In this document: positions 42,161 through 51,830 of the stretch, piece by piece
Position numbering within the stretch: position 1 is the stretch's first letter
How the letters are laid out: every line of letters starts with the position of its first letter
Source: a bacterium BMS3Abin14
GTDB taxonomy: Bacteria; BMS3Abin14
DNA length: 64,000 bases
Reading direction: 5' to 3'
Assembly (NCBI GenBank): GCA_002897695.1
Contig: BDTG01000008.1
Coordinates: forward strand, 1-64,000
Notes under the pieces: generated by a model
Told to the model about the DNA's origin: nothing
The model's input: only the letters and a program-made list of their open reading frames with translations
The model's database searches: none
Position numbers and translations under genes: made by a program

Positions 42161-44119
42161 CTAGAGAAGATTGCCGAGATCAAGGACGGGAACGATTTTC
42201 CCGCTGCCCAGAACAGTCATTCCGGAATATCCCACAAGACGTTCAAGAGGGTAACAGAGCGGTTTAACGACGATATCCGCCTGTCCTGACACCCCGTCCA
42301 CCGCAATCCCGACCATCCTGTTGGTAACCTCCACCACGACCACGGTGAGGAGTCCATTGTCATCCGGAGGACCGGGAAGGGACAGCATCTTCCTGAGAAA
42401 GTGGAGCGGGACGAGATCTTCATCAAGAGTAATATAAAAGCGGCCCTGGCTCTCCTTAACATCCTCCCCTGCGACCCTTGTGGTGCGGACCACCCTGGTA
42501 ATAGGTATTGCAAAGATATGCTCCCGGGCCTGGATCAGAAGCATCTTTACAATGGCGACAGTCAGGGGAAGCTTGAGTGTGAATCTGCTCCCTGTTCCGC
42601 TGTTGCTCTCAATGGCAAGGGTACCCCCGAGGGATTCAACCACAGCCTGGACAACATCCATTCCAACGCCGCGGCCTGACACATCCGTCACTTTGTCGGC
42701 CGTAGAGAAACCAGGCCGGCAGATAAGCATTATCGCGTCCTCCTCGCTCATCACCCTGGCCTGCTCCTCTGAGATGATCCCCTTCTGGATAGCCTTGGCG
42801 CTTATCTTTTTCAGGTTCATACCCCGGCCATCGTCCACTATATTAACGTAGACCATATCCCTTTCACGCGAGATGCTTATGGTTATGTTTCCCACCTTGG
42901 GCTTCCCGGCTCTTTCTCGTTCCCCGGCGTCCTCGATACCGTGGTCCACCGCGTTTCTCAGGATATGGACCAGCGGATCACCGAGCTCTTCCAAAATAGC
43001 CCTGTCCAACTCGATCTGGGCTCCCTCGATCACAAGGGAGATCTCCTTGCCCTCTTTCCTCCCCAGATCCCTCACCACCCTGGGAAGCCTTTTGGTCACG
43101 GACTCCATGGGATCCATACGCACCTTCATCACCTCACCATGAAGGGTACCGACAAGATGATCCAGTCTCGTCAACACCTGGTCGGTCATGGTGGACCCGG
43201 ATTCCTTTGACAGTTCCCTGAGCCTGCTTTTGGTTACAATGAGTTCGCCCACCAGGTTAATGAATGTGTCGAGAAGTTGAGTGTTTATCCTGACAGACTT
43301 GGATGCCGCCGGCGCCGGGGCGCTATATCTGGTTTTAGGGGGAACAGATTCAGTGACCGCTGGAGCGGGCTTGGGCTTTTTCCCCGATTTCAGGGAACTG
43401 GCGGTAAATTCCCCCATTTCCGTGGAATTCTTCAGGAGTTTCTCAACGGCCGGCCTGTCAGTCCCGGTTACAACCATGGATACCTCGCCCGAATAACCTC
43501 CCGCTTTAATCTCATCGAGCGATGGGGAAACCGAAACTATCTCCCCCAGTTTACCTAGTCTCTTTATGGCCAGGTAGGCTCGAACCGCCGGGACAGGGCT
43601 CGTATCGGATATTCGGAAAACGATGGTGAGCTCCTCTTCCATGGCCTGTGGCGCGGGTTCAGCGGAAGATGTCCCTTCTGCAGCCGGAACAGGCTCGGAG
43701 AGCTTTTCAGGACCTTTGTCGGACTCCTCCGGGAGACGGGCGTCAATAATTTTCTGGATATCGTTCAGGTAGCCGGTTGTATCGAGATCATCGGCCGAAG
43801 AATCATCCTCGACGGCTTTTACCATCCCATCGAGGAAGTCAATGCCCTGAAAGAGAATATCAACAACGGGCGGTGAGATCCGGGCGCTGCCCTGCCGAAA
43901 GATGTCCATCATGTCCTCAAGGCGATGGCTCAGACCGGCAATGGCGCTATACCCCATTGAAGCGGACATCCCCTTTACCGAGTGGGCATGACGAAACAGT
44001 TCGTTAATGCTCTCGGTATTTTCAACATCCTTTTCCAACACCAGGATACAGTCGTTGATGCCCTGGATGTGTTCCCTTGCCTCCGAGATAAAGAGGTCCT
44101 TGTATTTGGACATATCCAT
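42161..44119 (-). CDS. cheA: Chemotaxis histidine kinase CheA
   Basis: 652 residues. The P1 domain has phospho-acceptor His46 in LFRHAHSVKGMS. A P2-like domain lies at about 165-240. The P3 dimerisation domain includes INTQLLDTFINLVGELIV. The P4 ATPase has LVHILRNAVDHGIE, DDGRGM and GRGVGMDVV. The P5 CheW-like domain fills about 510-652. A single P1 and P2 give the standard layout. It phosphorylates the CheY encoded upstream. Confidence 0.97.
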   Translation of the reverse strand: MDMSKYKDLFISEAREHIQGINDCILVLEKDVENTESINELFRHAHSVKGMSASMGYSAIAGLSHRLEDMMDIFRQGSARISPPVVDILFQGIDFLDGMVKAVEDDSSADDLDTTGYLNDIQKIIDARLPEESDKGPEKLSEPVPAAEGTSSAEPAPQAMEEELTIVFRISDTSPVPAVRAYLAIKRLGKLGEIVSVSPSLDEIKAGGYSGEVSMVVTGTDRPAVEKLLKNSTEMGEFTASSLKSGKKPKPAPAVTESVPPKTRYSAPAPAASKSVRINTQLLDTFINLVGELIVTKSRLRELSKESGSTMTDQVLTRLDHLVGTLHGEVMKVRMDPMESVTKRLPRVVRDLGRKEGKEISLVIEGAQIELDRAILEELGDPLVHILRNAVDHGIEDAGERERAGKPKVGNITISISRERDMVYVNIVDDGRGMNLKKISAKAIQKGIISEEQARVMSEEDAIMLICRPGFSTADKVTDVSGRGVGMDVVQAVVESLGGTLAIESNSGTGSRFTLKLPLTVAIVKMLLIQAREHIFAIPITRVVRTTRVAGEDVKESQGRFYITLDEDLVPLHFLRKMLSLPGPPDDNGLLTVVVVEVTNRMVGIAVDGVSGQADIVVKPLCYPLERLVGYSGMTVLGSGKIVPVLDLGNLL

Positions 44120-44297
44120 GCTGTCTAACGGTCCTCCTGAAAATTCAGGGTCCAGGGTCTAGTATCCATGTTTCAGATTCCTTCCCGACTTTGCCCGGGA
44201 TTGCCGCGTCACTCTCGGCGCCCTCGATGTTCCTCGCAATGACCTTTGGGTCACCTCAAACCCCAAACCTCGGCACCTCGATACTTCGAGACATTTC
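44120..44297. repeat. Repeat-filled gap between cheY and cheA
   Basis: No gene. It holds CAGGGTCCAGGGTCTAGTAT (heptamer family), the REP-like CCCGGGATTGCCGCGTCACT...CTCGCAATGACC (44173-44243) and CACCTCGATACTTCGAGAC (44272-44290). The element sits inside a presumed operon. Confidence 0.7.
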
Positions 44298-44696
44298 TTA
44301 AGAGGGAAACTCTCTGGCTTCCGTAAGAATTCTGACGACCACGTCGAGAACCTTCTCGGGCTGAAACGGTTTTACGATGAAATCCTTGGCCCCGGAATCC
44401 AGAGCTTCCATGACAAGGCTATCCTGTCCCAACGCACTGCACATGATGATCCTGGCATCCTCGTCGATTTTGATGATCTCCTTCAGAGCTTCGATGCCCG
44501 TCATCTCGGGCATGACGATATCCATGGTGACAACATCAGGCCGGAATTCCTTGTATTTTTCCACCGCTTCAATTCCGTTCTCAGCTTCGGCAACAACCTC
44601 ATATTCCTCATCGGCGAATTTCTTTCCCTGAAAGATGTCCCCAATCATGTTTCGCATGAACATCGCATCATCGACGATCATCACCTTTATTGCCAT
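44298..44696 (-). CDS. cheY: Chemotaxis response regulator CheY
   Basis: 132 residues from ATG 44696 (AAAGGGGATGA upstream), overlapping the cheW stop. It is a stand-alone receiver domain: acidic pair VDDAMF, phospho-acceptor Asp59 in TMDIVMPEMTG, Ser/Thr in CSALGQ and Lys in IVKPFQ. No output domain is present. It would be phosphorylated by CheA and dephosphorylated by CheC. No flagellar or pilus genes are in the window, so the motility output is unknown. Confidence 0.94.
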   Translation of the reverse strand: MAIKVMIVDDAMFMRNMIGDIFQGKKFADEEYEVVAEAENGIEAVEKYKEFRPDVVTMDIVMPEMTGIEALKEIIKIDEDARIIMCSALGQDSLVMEALDSGAKDFIVKPFQPEKVLDVVVRILTEAREFPS

Positions 44697-45199
44697 CACT
44701 CATCCCCTTTCGCCAATGCCTTGTCGATCCAGGCACACAATTTATCCGGGTTGATCAACGATATGAGTTTGTCTCCACTCCGAAATACCCCCTCCACAAT
44801 ATGGACCTTTCCGTACGCTGAATCCTGGGCCACCGCGACCTCCTCGAGGACAGAATACCTGACCATCCCAAACGCATTATCCACCCTGAGGGCTATCCCT
44901 CCGCGCTCAGGGATCAGCCGGATCAGGAATCGTCCATCGCCGCTCTTGTGGACGTTCATTACAACGTCCAGGTTTATAACCGAGGCCAGGATGCCGTGGA
45001 CATTTATTACCCCCCCGAGGAACGGGGGTGTAAGGGGGAGAACGGAGATTTCCTCCATTTCATGTATCTCCCCGATGTCCTCAAGCGGGAGCGCCATATA
45101 TTCGTGGCCCACCTTGAAGAGGATTGCGCCACGCTCATCTTCAATCCTGGGGCTTTCTGCCCCGTTGGCCTCCTGGACAGCATCCTCGGCAGAAGTCAT
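44696..45199 (-). CDS. cheW: Chemotaxis coupling protein CheW
   Basis: 167 residues. After a 25-residue acidic N-terminus, the CheW/SH3-like fold follows: FKVGHEYMALPLEDIGEI, GGVINVHGILASVINL and ALRVDNAFGMV. It links receptor to CheA. It lies between the receptor gene and cheY in the same direction. Confidence 0.94.
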   Translation of the reverse strand: MTSAEDAVQEANGAESPRIEDERGAILFKVGHEYMALPLEDIGEIHEMEEISVLPLTPPFLGGVINVHGILASVINLDVVMNVHKSGDGRFLIRLIPERGGIALRVDNAFGMVRYSVLEEVAVAQDSAYGKVHIVEGVFRSGDKLISLINPDKLCAWIDKALAKGDE

Positions 45200-45248
45200 C
45201 CCTTACGGCCTCGCCAACCGCCGGAATATTTTTCCCCGATAAGATCCA

Positions 45249-46505
45249 TCAGGCACTGAACTCCTCGGACAGTTTGCTCATTTTATCCGAAAGCGCCGTA
45301 AGATCCTGTGCGGCCGCCGCGAGTTCCTCCATGGAGGCTGTCTGCTCTTCCGTAGCCGCCGAAACCTCCTCCGTCGAAGCGGCATTATCCTCAGCCACCT
45401 TCGCTATCTCGTCCATGGCCCGGGTCAGTTCCGCCGCGGTTCTGCTCTGGGATTCAGTGATCTGCGAGATCTCCTGGGCGCCACTCGTGGTTTCCATGAC
45501 GATCTTCACGATATCCTCCAGAGCCCCGCCCATGGTCTGGACAATCTCCTGGCCTTCGTCCAGGACTCCTTCGACATCCTTCATGGACAGCAGAACCTGT
45601 TCTGTTTCATTCTGAAGCCTTCCCACGATACCGGAGATCTTTTCAGCAAACTGTCCTGTGTTCTCCGCGAGTTTGCGAACCTCCTCCGCCACAACTGCGA
45701 ATCCTCTGCCGGACTCGCCGGCTCTTGCCGCTTCGATGGTGGCGTTCAGAGCCAGGAGGGTCGTCTGTTGCGCGACCCCGGTGATGATATCGACGATCTC
45801 GTTAATCTCCTTGCTCCGCTCACCGAACCCGGTGACCGTCCCGCCCGCGCGGGAAACAGTGTCAAACACCTGTTTAAGCTTGTTGATGGCGCTTTCTGTA
45901 TGCTTGCTGCCCGCTTGAGCAGTATAGCCTGCTTCCGTGGAAATTCTGGCCGATTCACTGGATTTTTCGGCCATGGCCTCGAGGCTGGACGCCATCTGCC
46001 GGATGGTTGTCGCCATGTTCTCCACCTGGCTTGCCTGGGTTTCCGCACCCTTGCTGATGCCGTCAATAGCCGCGGCTATCTCCTCGGTGGAAGCATTCAT
46101 CTCCTCCGCGGTTGCCGAGAGTGTCTGTGCCGATTCATGGACCTCGATGGATGAACCGGTCACCTCCTTGACCATGAGGGACAGCCGATGGACCATGACA
46201 CGGAGAGCTGCACGGAGATCGGTTGTTTCATCCTCGAAAGTTTTCTTCAGCGGGGACAGATCCTGCAGGAGATCGCCCTTGCTGATCTTCATGGCCACAT
46301 CCCTCATCTCGCGCAGGTCACGGGTAATACCGGTGGACACCGCAGTCCCGAGGATAAGACCGACTGCGATGGCGGCCGAAGTTGAGCCGAACTGACTCCA
46401 TCCCCCTTTGACGTTTAAAAGATCAAACAGGAATGGAACAAAAACCACCACAGCGATCACCATGAGGAAGGACAGGATCAGTTTGTACTTCATTTCCATT
46501 CGCAT
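45249..46505 (-). CDS. Methyl-accepting chemotaxis protein without a large sensor domain
   Basis: 418 residues. Two membrane helices (about 7-30 and 42-62) are separated by only about ten residues, so there is almost no periplasmic sensor. A HAMP-like stretch follows ([18 protein letters not shown]), then a long coiled coil with Gln/Glu methylation helices and the signalling hairpin [20 protein letters not shown]. It probably senses membrane or cytoplasmic signals, or acts via a partner. It is part of the che operon with cheR upstream. Confidence 0.92.
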   Translation of the reverse strand: MRMEMKYKLILSFLMVIAVVVFVPFLFDLLNVKGGWSQFGSTSAAIAVGLILGTAVSTGITRDLREMRDVAMKISKGDLLQDLSPLKKTFEDETTDLRAALRVMVHRLSLMVKEVTGSSIEVHESAQTLSATAEEMNASTEEIAAAIDGISKGAETQASQVENMATTIRQMASSLEAMAEKSSESARISTEAGYTAQAGSKHTESAINKLKQVFDTVSRAGGTVTGFGERSKEINEIVDIITGVAQQTTLLALNATIEAARAGESGRGFAVVAEEVRKLAENTGQFAEKISGIVGRLQNETEQVLLSMKDVEGVLDEGQEIVQTMGGALEDIVKIVMETTSGAQEISQITESQSRTAAELTRAMDEIAKVAEDNAASTEEVSAATEEQTASMEELAAAAQDLTALSDKMSKLSEEFSA

Positions 46506-46542
46506 GCCTGGAAACTCCTTTGTCTATGCGCCCCAGATGACA

Positions 46543-47421
46543 TCAGGGGATGGGATTGTCCCCTTCAAGAGGGACGTCGCGTTTCCGATATATCCTCTCC
46601 GCGGGGGAGATGTTCTGGTAATACAACCGGCTTCTGCCAATGAGCGTTTCGGCCTTTCCCAGCATCAGATATCCACCGGGCCGCATATCGCCGGCAAAGT
46701 TTGAAATAACTTTCTCCTGTTTTTCTCTGGCGAGATATATCAACAGGTTTCTGCACAAAATCAAGTCCTGTTTTTCACCGGGATGATCCGCCAGCAGATT
46801 CGCGGCCATGAATGTCACAAGCCCCCTTGGTTTTTTCCCAATCAGATAGCCCTCGCCATCGGCGCTGAAATACCGGGACTTCTCCTCCTCCGTGGCGTTT
46901 TTCAACGCGTCGGCCGAATATCGGCCGGTCTCGGCCCGTTTAAGCACTGCCGTGTCCACATCCGTCGCAAGTATTCGAAAAGCGTTGCGCACACCCAGCT
47001 TTTCCATCACTTCGAGGACCAGAATAGCCAAGCTGAACGGCTCCTCACCACTGGAACAGCCGGCGCTCCAGATGTTAATTACATTCCTTCCGACCCGTTC
47101 GGCAAGCATCGCCGGCAGAATCCGTTCGTAAAGGTAACGGAAGGCTGAAGGGTTACGGAAAAACTCGGTGACGTTGATAGTCAGGTACTGAAAAAGCCTT
47201 TCAAGTTCCTCCGGTTTCCTTCTCAAAACCCTGAAATACTGGCCAAGGTTGGGAAACCCTTTCGAACGCACACGAAGATAAATTCTTCGAAGGATGCATC
47301 GAGCCTTGTACGCCTCCAGGTCAAACCCCTTCTCTCCCATGAGAAGTTCCTTGAGCGCCTCAAAGGCCCAGACATCCTCAGGGGGGAGCAAATCAACTTC
47401 CGGGGCATCACCTTCCTTCAA
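46543..47421 (-). CDS. cheR: Chemotaxis protein methyltransferase CheR
   Basis: 292 residues. A TTG at 47421 is the tentative start, with no good ribosome site; a later start is possible. The N-terminal helical domain is followed by the SAM-binding core: TEFFRNPSAFRYL, IWSAGCSSGEEPFSLAIL, ATDVDTAVLKRAETGRY and LILCRNLLIYL. It methylates receptor glutamates. No cheB methylesterase lies in the window, although cheC and cheD do. Confidence 0.93.
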   Translation of the reverse strand: MKEGDAPEVDLLPPEDVWAFEALKELLMGEKGFDLEAYKARCILRRIYLRVRSKGFPNLGQYFRVLRRKPEELERLFQYLTINVTEFFRNPSAFRYLYERILPAMLAERVGRNVINIWSAGCSSGEEPFSLAILVLEVMEKLGVRNAFRILATDVDTAVLKRAETGRYSADALKNATEEEKSRYFSADGEGYLIGKKPRGLVTFMAANLLADHPGEKQDLILCRNLLIYLAREKQEKVISNFAGDMRPGGYLMLGKAETLIGRSRLYYQNISPAERIYRKRDVPLEGDNPIP

Positions 47422-47778
47422 AACGTGATCCCGGATAACCCCGGCGGCGGTTCGACAGGCTCACCATCCCGAGCTTGTCGAGGCATCGAAATGATTCCAT
47501 CCGGCTCCACCCCTGCCCCGGGATGCCTGCTTCGTGCACATCCCGGTTGATGGATTGTTTGCAAGTCCATCAATTTTGTAACCATCCGACAACTCACCGT
47601 TTTTTTTAGCATAACAAATCTAACAATGTCAACGAGTCCATATTAGTCTGAGAGTTTGAGCGTTTGAAGTTGCGGGTTAACAACTTGAAACCCGCTACCA
47701 CAAACCAGGGTTCCGCCGGTTAAAGCGCACCTCACATTCTTCCTCCCCCCTGAGGGGGGGGCTAATCCTAGGTACCTG
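47422..47778. other. Gap upstream of the chemotaxis operon
   Basis: No gene is supported. It includes GGTTCGACAGGCTCACCATC with GAGCTTGTCGAGG (an inverted repeat around a short loop), GATGGATTGTTTGCAAGTCCATC at 47553-47575 (hairpin of the GATGACTTTTTGC family), a possible minus-strand promoter TTGACA at 47633-47628 with an AT-rich -10 near 47605-47610, a single TGAGAGTTTGAG word, and a CCTCCCCCCTGAGGGGGGGG palindrome at 47743-47762. Confidence 0.5.
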
Positions 47779-49113
47779 TCACCCGATGGGCAGCTGCTGC
47801 TCAGGATACACAACCAGCGCCCGGTCAGGCTTCTGGGCCAGGGCCAGGATCAGGCTGAGAGGGCCTACCCGCCCGGCGAACATGGTCATCGAGAGAATAA
47901 GCTTGCCCGCCACGGTAAGGGACGTCGTCAGCCCCATGCTCAGCCCAACGGTCCCGAAAGCGGATATCGTCTCGAAAAGGATGGGAAGGAAGGTGGATGC
48001 CCCCCCCACAACCCCGATCATGGAGAGGGCGAAAACCGTCAGAAAAACCCATCCAATAGAGGCCAGAAATACAGCATGAGCCCTTCGGACCACCGTCTCC
48101 GGCAGGGTTCGCTTTCTGAGCTCGACCTTTTCATTTCCGGTCAGCACCGCCCTCAGGGAAGCCAGCATGACCGCAAATGTTGTGGTTTTCACACCGCCTC
48201 CTGTGGACCCTGGAGACGCGCCTATAAACATCCAGGCCATGATCCAGATGAGGGTTGGAAAGGAGAGCGAGGCGATGTCCACTGTGTTGAAGCCGGCGGT
48301 CCTTGTCGTAACGGACTGAAACGCCGAGATCCAGAACAGGTGGAGGCCGGTGACTCCGGACCGGCTCCCTTCGAGAGACATAAAAAGGATCGTTCCAATC
48401 AGGATGAGAGCGGCGGTCATTCTCAAAACCACCTGCGTCTGAAGGTTGTGGGGGGGAATCGCATCCCCCCTGACCCGTGACTTGAGACCCTCATAAAGGC
48501 CGTAGATCACCCAGAAACCTATGCCCCCTCCAACAACGAGAACCATGACGGTGACATTTATCACCGGGTCGAACCGGAACGCGGTGAGGCTGTCGGAATA
48601 GAGGGTAAACCCCGCGTTGCAGAAGGCCGACACCGAATGAAAAACCGCGGCGAATATGTTACCCGCAGGGTCAGTTCCCAACCCGGTTCTGGCCGCGAAG
48701 ATTATCGCTCCTACGGTTTCCATCCCGAGGGTGTAAACGATTATCCTCCTGAGAAGATACTTTACATGGAACTCTTCGACCTGGTTGAGCGCCTCCTTGA
48801 TGACAATCCTGTTCTGAATGCGTGGATGGATTCCAAGGAGCAGACCGAAGAAGGTCGAGAGGGTCATCAGCCCAAGCCCGCCCACCTGTATCATGACCAG
48901 GAGAATCACCTGTCCCATGGGTGTCAGGGTTTTTCCGATTGCCACCGTGGAAAGTCCCGTTACACATGTCGCTGAGGTCGCCGTAAAGAAAGCGTCATCC
49001 AGGGGAAGGCCCCTCCCGTCAACAGTGCTCGCGGGAAGCGAAAGGAGAGCTGTTCCCAGAATGATCACCACAGCGAACCCGAGGAGAATGGCTATGTAGG
49101 GATTATCCCGCAT
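47779..49113 (-). CDS. TrkH/KtrB-type potassium transporter subunit
   Basis: 444 residues from ATG 49113 (AAGGA upstream), overlapping the end of the kinase gene. About ten membrane helices with four P-loop filter segments: ATCVTGLST, SAFCNAGFTLYS, VTTRTAGFNTVD and AFGTVGLSMG. The first two have the filter glycine. The size fits the short KtrB-like form of the Ktr system. Its usual cytosolic RCK partner (KtrA/TrkA) is not in the window. It probably takes up potassium, and its position at the end of a signalling operon is unusual. Confidence 0.92.
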   Translation of the reverse strand: MRDNPYIAILLGFAVVIILGTALLSLPASTVDGRGLPLDDAFFTATSATCVTGLSTVAIGKTLTPMGQVILLVMIQVGGLGLMTLSTFFGLLLGIHPRIQNRIVIKEALNQVEEFHVKYLLRRIIVYTLGMETVGAIIFAARTGLGTDPAGNIFAAVFHSVSAFCNAGFTLYSDSLTAFRFDPVINVTVMVLVVGGGIGFWVIYGLYEGLKSRVRGDAIPPHNLQTQVVLRMTAALILIGTILFMSLEGSRSGVTGLHLFWISAFQSVTTRTAGFNTVDIASLSFPTLIWIMAWMFIGASPGSTGGGVKTTTFAVMLASLRAVLTGNEKVELRKRTLPETVVRRAHAVFLASIGWVFLTVFALSMIGVVGGASTFLPILFETISAFGTVGLSMGLTTSLTVAGKLILSMTMFAGRVGPLSLILALAQKPDRALVVYPEQQLPIG

Positions 49114-50404
49114 CAATATCCTTCGCCGGAAGGTCAAACAGGATCCGGCAGCCTTTCGGATGGTCCCTGTCAAACCAGAGATGCCCGCCGTGACGGATGA
49201 TGATGGCTTTGGCAATAGGAAGGCCCAGCCCCGTCCCGGAGGGTTTTGAGGTCATGATGTCCCCGCCCTGCTCAAAGTATTCGAAGGCACGCTCCTGCTC
49301 ACCTGCGGGAACGCCCGGTCCGGAATCCTCAATCGCCACCGTAACCCGGCCTTTTTTGGCTGCGAAACAGGTAATTCGCACGCGGCCTCCGGCGGAAGTA
49401 AACTTTATGGAATTATCGATAAGTTTTTCTGCAACCTTCCTCATCTTTTCAATGTCCATGAACACCGGGGGCAATATTTCATCAATATCCAGCTCAATAT
49501 TCACCCCTTTTTGGGCTGCTCCATCGGAATATTTGTAAAGTGTCTCCCTGAGAAATTCCCCCATATCCTCGTTATGGAAGGAGAAGGGCATGGAGCCCGA
49601 GTCCAGCCTGAGAATGTCGGTGCTGTCATCAACCAGCTTTGCCAGCCTGTATGAGGCATCCATGGCGATGTTAATCTTCTCAACCTGTTCCGGCTCATCG
49701 AGACTTCCCCTGAGGAGTTCAAGATAACCCATAATAACCGTGACCGGAGTTCGAAATTCATGGGAAACGTTGGTTATGAAATCCGCCTTGATTCTATCGA
49801 GAACCTTGAGCTGGTTGTAGGCCTCGCTCAGTTCATCCGCCTGAAGTTCAAGACTGCGGTATAAACGCGCCCTCTCGATGGTAACGGAGGCCTGAGAAGC
49901 ATAGACGCTCAGAAGTCTGAGGTCGTGTTCCGTCAGAACATTCGAGTCCTTCCTGTTGTTCCCGTTCAGCACACCGATAATTTTCCTTCCCACCTTGAGG
50001 GGAACACTGATGAGGGATTTGGAACTGTAACGGCCATGGCTTCGAAGTTTTCTGAATTGAGGGTGAGTTTCGATATCATTTACGAGAAGGGGCTCTCCTT
50101 CCTTTGCCACCCACCCCCCAATGCCCTCCCCGACGGGGGTCCTCGCTGATGCCACGATATCATCGTCCAGCCCCCGGGCTGCTCTAATGGACAAATAGTC
50201 CCCCTCGTCCGAGATCAGCATTATGGAGACGATCCCGAAGCCCAGTTCCTCGTGAATCTGCTGTACGATTTTTTCCAGGACATGTTCAACGTTGAGTTCC
50301 ACACCCAGTTCGAGACCCAGCCGAACCACGGTAGAAAGTTCAGTATATCGATCACTGATCTCCTGACACCGGGCCGCTGTTTTTTCCATGGAGTCCTGAG
50401 GCAT
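49103..50404 (-). CDS. Soluble GAF-domain sensor histidine kinase
   Basis: 433 residues, no membrane helix. A GAF domain (about 28-170; SIMLISDEGDYLSIRAARGL, KSLISVPLKVGRKIIGVLN) leads into a helix and the HisKA domain with NVSHEFRTPVTVIMGYLELL (phospho-acceptor His), then HATPase with the N box KVAEKLIDNSIKFTS and G boxes DSGPGVP and GTGLGLPIA. No receiver is attached, so phosphate likely goes to one of the REC proteins encoded upstream. It lies three bases after the small unknown gene. Confidence 0.93.
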   Translation of the reverse strand: MPQDSMEKTAARCQEISDRYTELSTVVRLGLELGVELNVEHVLEKIVQQIHEELGFGIVSIMLISDEGDYLSIRAARGLDDDIVASARTPVGEGIGGWVAKEGEPLLVNDIETHPQFRKLRSHGRYSSKSLISVPLKVGRKIIGVLNGNNRKDSNVLTEHDLRLLSVYASQASVTIERARLYRSLELQADELSEAYNQLKVLDRIKADFITNVSHEFRTPVTVIMGYLELLRGSLDEPEQVEKINIAMDASYRLAKLVDDSTDILRLDSGSMPFSFHNEDMGEFLRETLYKYSDGAAQKGVNIELDIDEILPPVFMDIEKMRKVAEKLIDNSIKFTSAGGRVRITCFAAKKGRVTVAIEDSGPGVPAGEQERAFEYFEQGGDIMTSKPSGTGLGLPIAKAIIIRHGGHLWFDRDHPKGCRILFDLPAKDIDAG

Positions 50405-50406
50405 GA

Positions 50407-50832
50407 TCAGTTCACGGCGGCGAGGAGCCTCTCGTGCTCCTCAATCAGCGCCAGGAGAATCCTCCTGGACGTGGCCTTGTCCATCTCCTTTCGCTTACCT
50501 ATGACCCAGGTCTTGACGGGGATGTTTTTCCCGGTCTCCTGGAGCCATTTCGAAAGACGTTGGGATTCATTCCATGACCCTTCATCGCCTGGAGAAAGGA
50601 GGAAAAGGATGCCGTTGATACGGACATTTTTCGTGACAAGAGCCTGAGCCGTTGAACAAAGGCGCGAGGGTTCGCCGGCCCCGATGATTTCCAGGCCGTC
50701 CCCGGTCCCGAGCGAGAGTCCGGTCTTCTCCCCTTTTCCGTTAGGCGACAGTTCGTAGGATCCGAACAGTTCCTCCATGAACGCTCCCCTCTTTTCGGCG
50801 GTGGGGGAAAGCACCAGATACCGGATCAACAC
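50407..50832 (-). CDS. Unknown protein, possibly a GTPase fold without G motifs
   Basis: 141 residues between a REC/PATAN gene and a kinase gene. I recognise no family with confidence. It starts MLIRYLVLSPT, has a beta-strand/helix alternation, and a stretch VRINGILFLLSPGDEG followed by helix and NIPVKTWVIGKRKEMDKA that looks like the VDGVIFVVD...PVLVLANKQDL part of small Ras-like GTPases. The P-loop and NKxD motif are absent or altered, so it would not bind GTP normally. PATAN (DUF4388) proteins are often found with small GTPases, which makes a degenerate partner plausible. This is inference only. Confidence 0.55.
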   Translation of the reverse strand: MLIRYLVLSPTAEKRGAFMEELFGSYELSPNGKGEKTGLSLGTGDGLEIIGAGEPSRLCSTAQALVTKNVRINGILFLLSPGDEGSWNESQRLSKWLQETGKNIPVKTWVIGKRKEMDKATSRRILLALIEEHERLLAAVN

Positions 50833-50849
50833 CCTCTTGTTCCCTCCAT

Positions 50850-51830
50850 TTAAAAATCCTGTACGGCGGCTTTGATACGCCTTAAAAGATTGATTTCGTT
50901 TTCCTGGATGGTGGGCTCCTTTATTTTCAGACAGCCGGCGACAACCGCGTTCGCAACGAGAGGGTAGAAACGATGATCCGGAAAGGGGGCCTTTGTCCGG
51001 GCTCCCGCCACAGTAGCTCCACCGGTAAACGCATTACAGATCTTTTGAGTGTCATCCGATGGGAATTCGACATCAGGCCTCGGGATGAGAACAGTTCCGG
51101 CCGGGGGCAGCTGTCTTATGGCTTCCTCCATTTCATCCAGGAGCCGCACACCTTCCATCAGCATCTCCTGCCCCCTGCCCCGATCCATGTTCGGTTCAAC
51201 GCCGGCGACGGCCGGATCCAGGCGGAACTTTCCCTCCTTCCACGACAGCAGGGAAAAGAGGGCATCCGGCCCCGTCCATTGACCCGTTTGAGCAAAAAGG
51301 GCCTCTCCCTTTTCAAAATATATTCTCCCCGTATTTTCCATGTTGTCCAGAATGAGCGTTCCAGTTTTCTGGCCCATATCGATCAATTGGATGATCTCCA
51401 CAAGATCGATCTCGCTGAGCAGGCCCTCAAGGCTCCCACGGACATGCAGCTCACTCACCTTCTTGATGATCGAACGAACCTTGGCCTTGAGCTCCTTTAT
51501 GGAAAAAGGTTTGGTTATGTAGTCGTCCGCGCCCATCTCGAGTCCGACGACCTTTTCGTCCACATCTTTTTTTGCTGATAGGAAGATGAACGGGATCGAC
51601 GATGTTTCCGGCAGACTTTTCAACTTTCGATAGAGAGAATATCCGTCAAGCTTCGGCATCATGATGTCGGAGACTACCATGTCCGGATTCCACTGCCCTG
51701 CAATTTCGTATGCCTCCTGCCCATCACGGGCCTCCCGTACCTCGAATTCATCCTCAAATGCCAGGCGAAGCAGATGACGGATATTGTCATCGTCATCCAC
51801 CACCAGGATCTTAACCGTAGCCGGAACCAT
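50850..51830 (-). CDS. Response regulator with PATAN (DUF4388) domain
   Basis: 326 residues from ATG 51830, which overlaps the HD-GYP stop (ATGA). The receiver domain (about 6-125) has VVDDDDNIRHLL, phospho-acceptor Asp in MVVSDIMMPKLDG and KPFSIKELK. A DUF4388/PATAN domain follows (about 135-230): GSLEGLLSEIDLVEIIQLID, TGTLILDNMENTGRIYFEKG and ALFSLLSWKEG. The rest (about 230-326) is a helical tail of unknown role. PATAN domains are linked to protein-protein control in motility and signalling. It sits among several kinases. Confidence 0.88.
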   Translation of the reverse strand: MVPATVKILVVDDDDNIRHLLRLAFEDEFEVREARDGQEAYEIAGQWNPDMVVSDIMMPKLDGYSLYRKLKSLPETSSIPFIFLSAKKDVDEKVVGLEMGADDYITKPFSIKELKAKVRSIIKKVSELHVRGSLEGLLSEIDLVEIIQLIDMGQKTGTLILDNMENTGRIYFEKGEALFAQTGQWTGPDALFSLLSWKEGKFRLDPAVAGVEPNMDRGRGQEMLMEGVRLLDEMEEAIRQLPPAGTVLIPRPDVEFPSDDTQKICNAFTGGATVAGARTKAPFPDHRFYPLVANAVVAGCLKIKEPTIQENEINLLRRIKAAVQDF

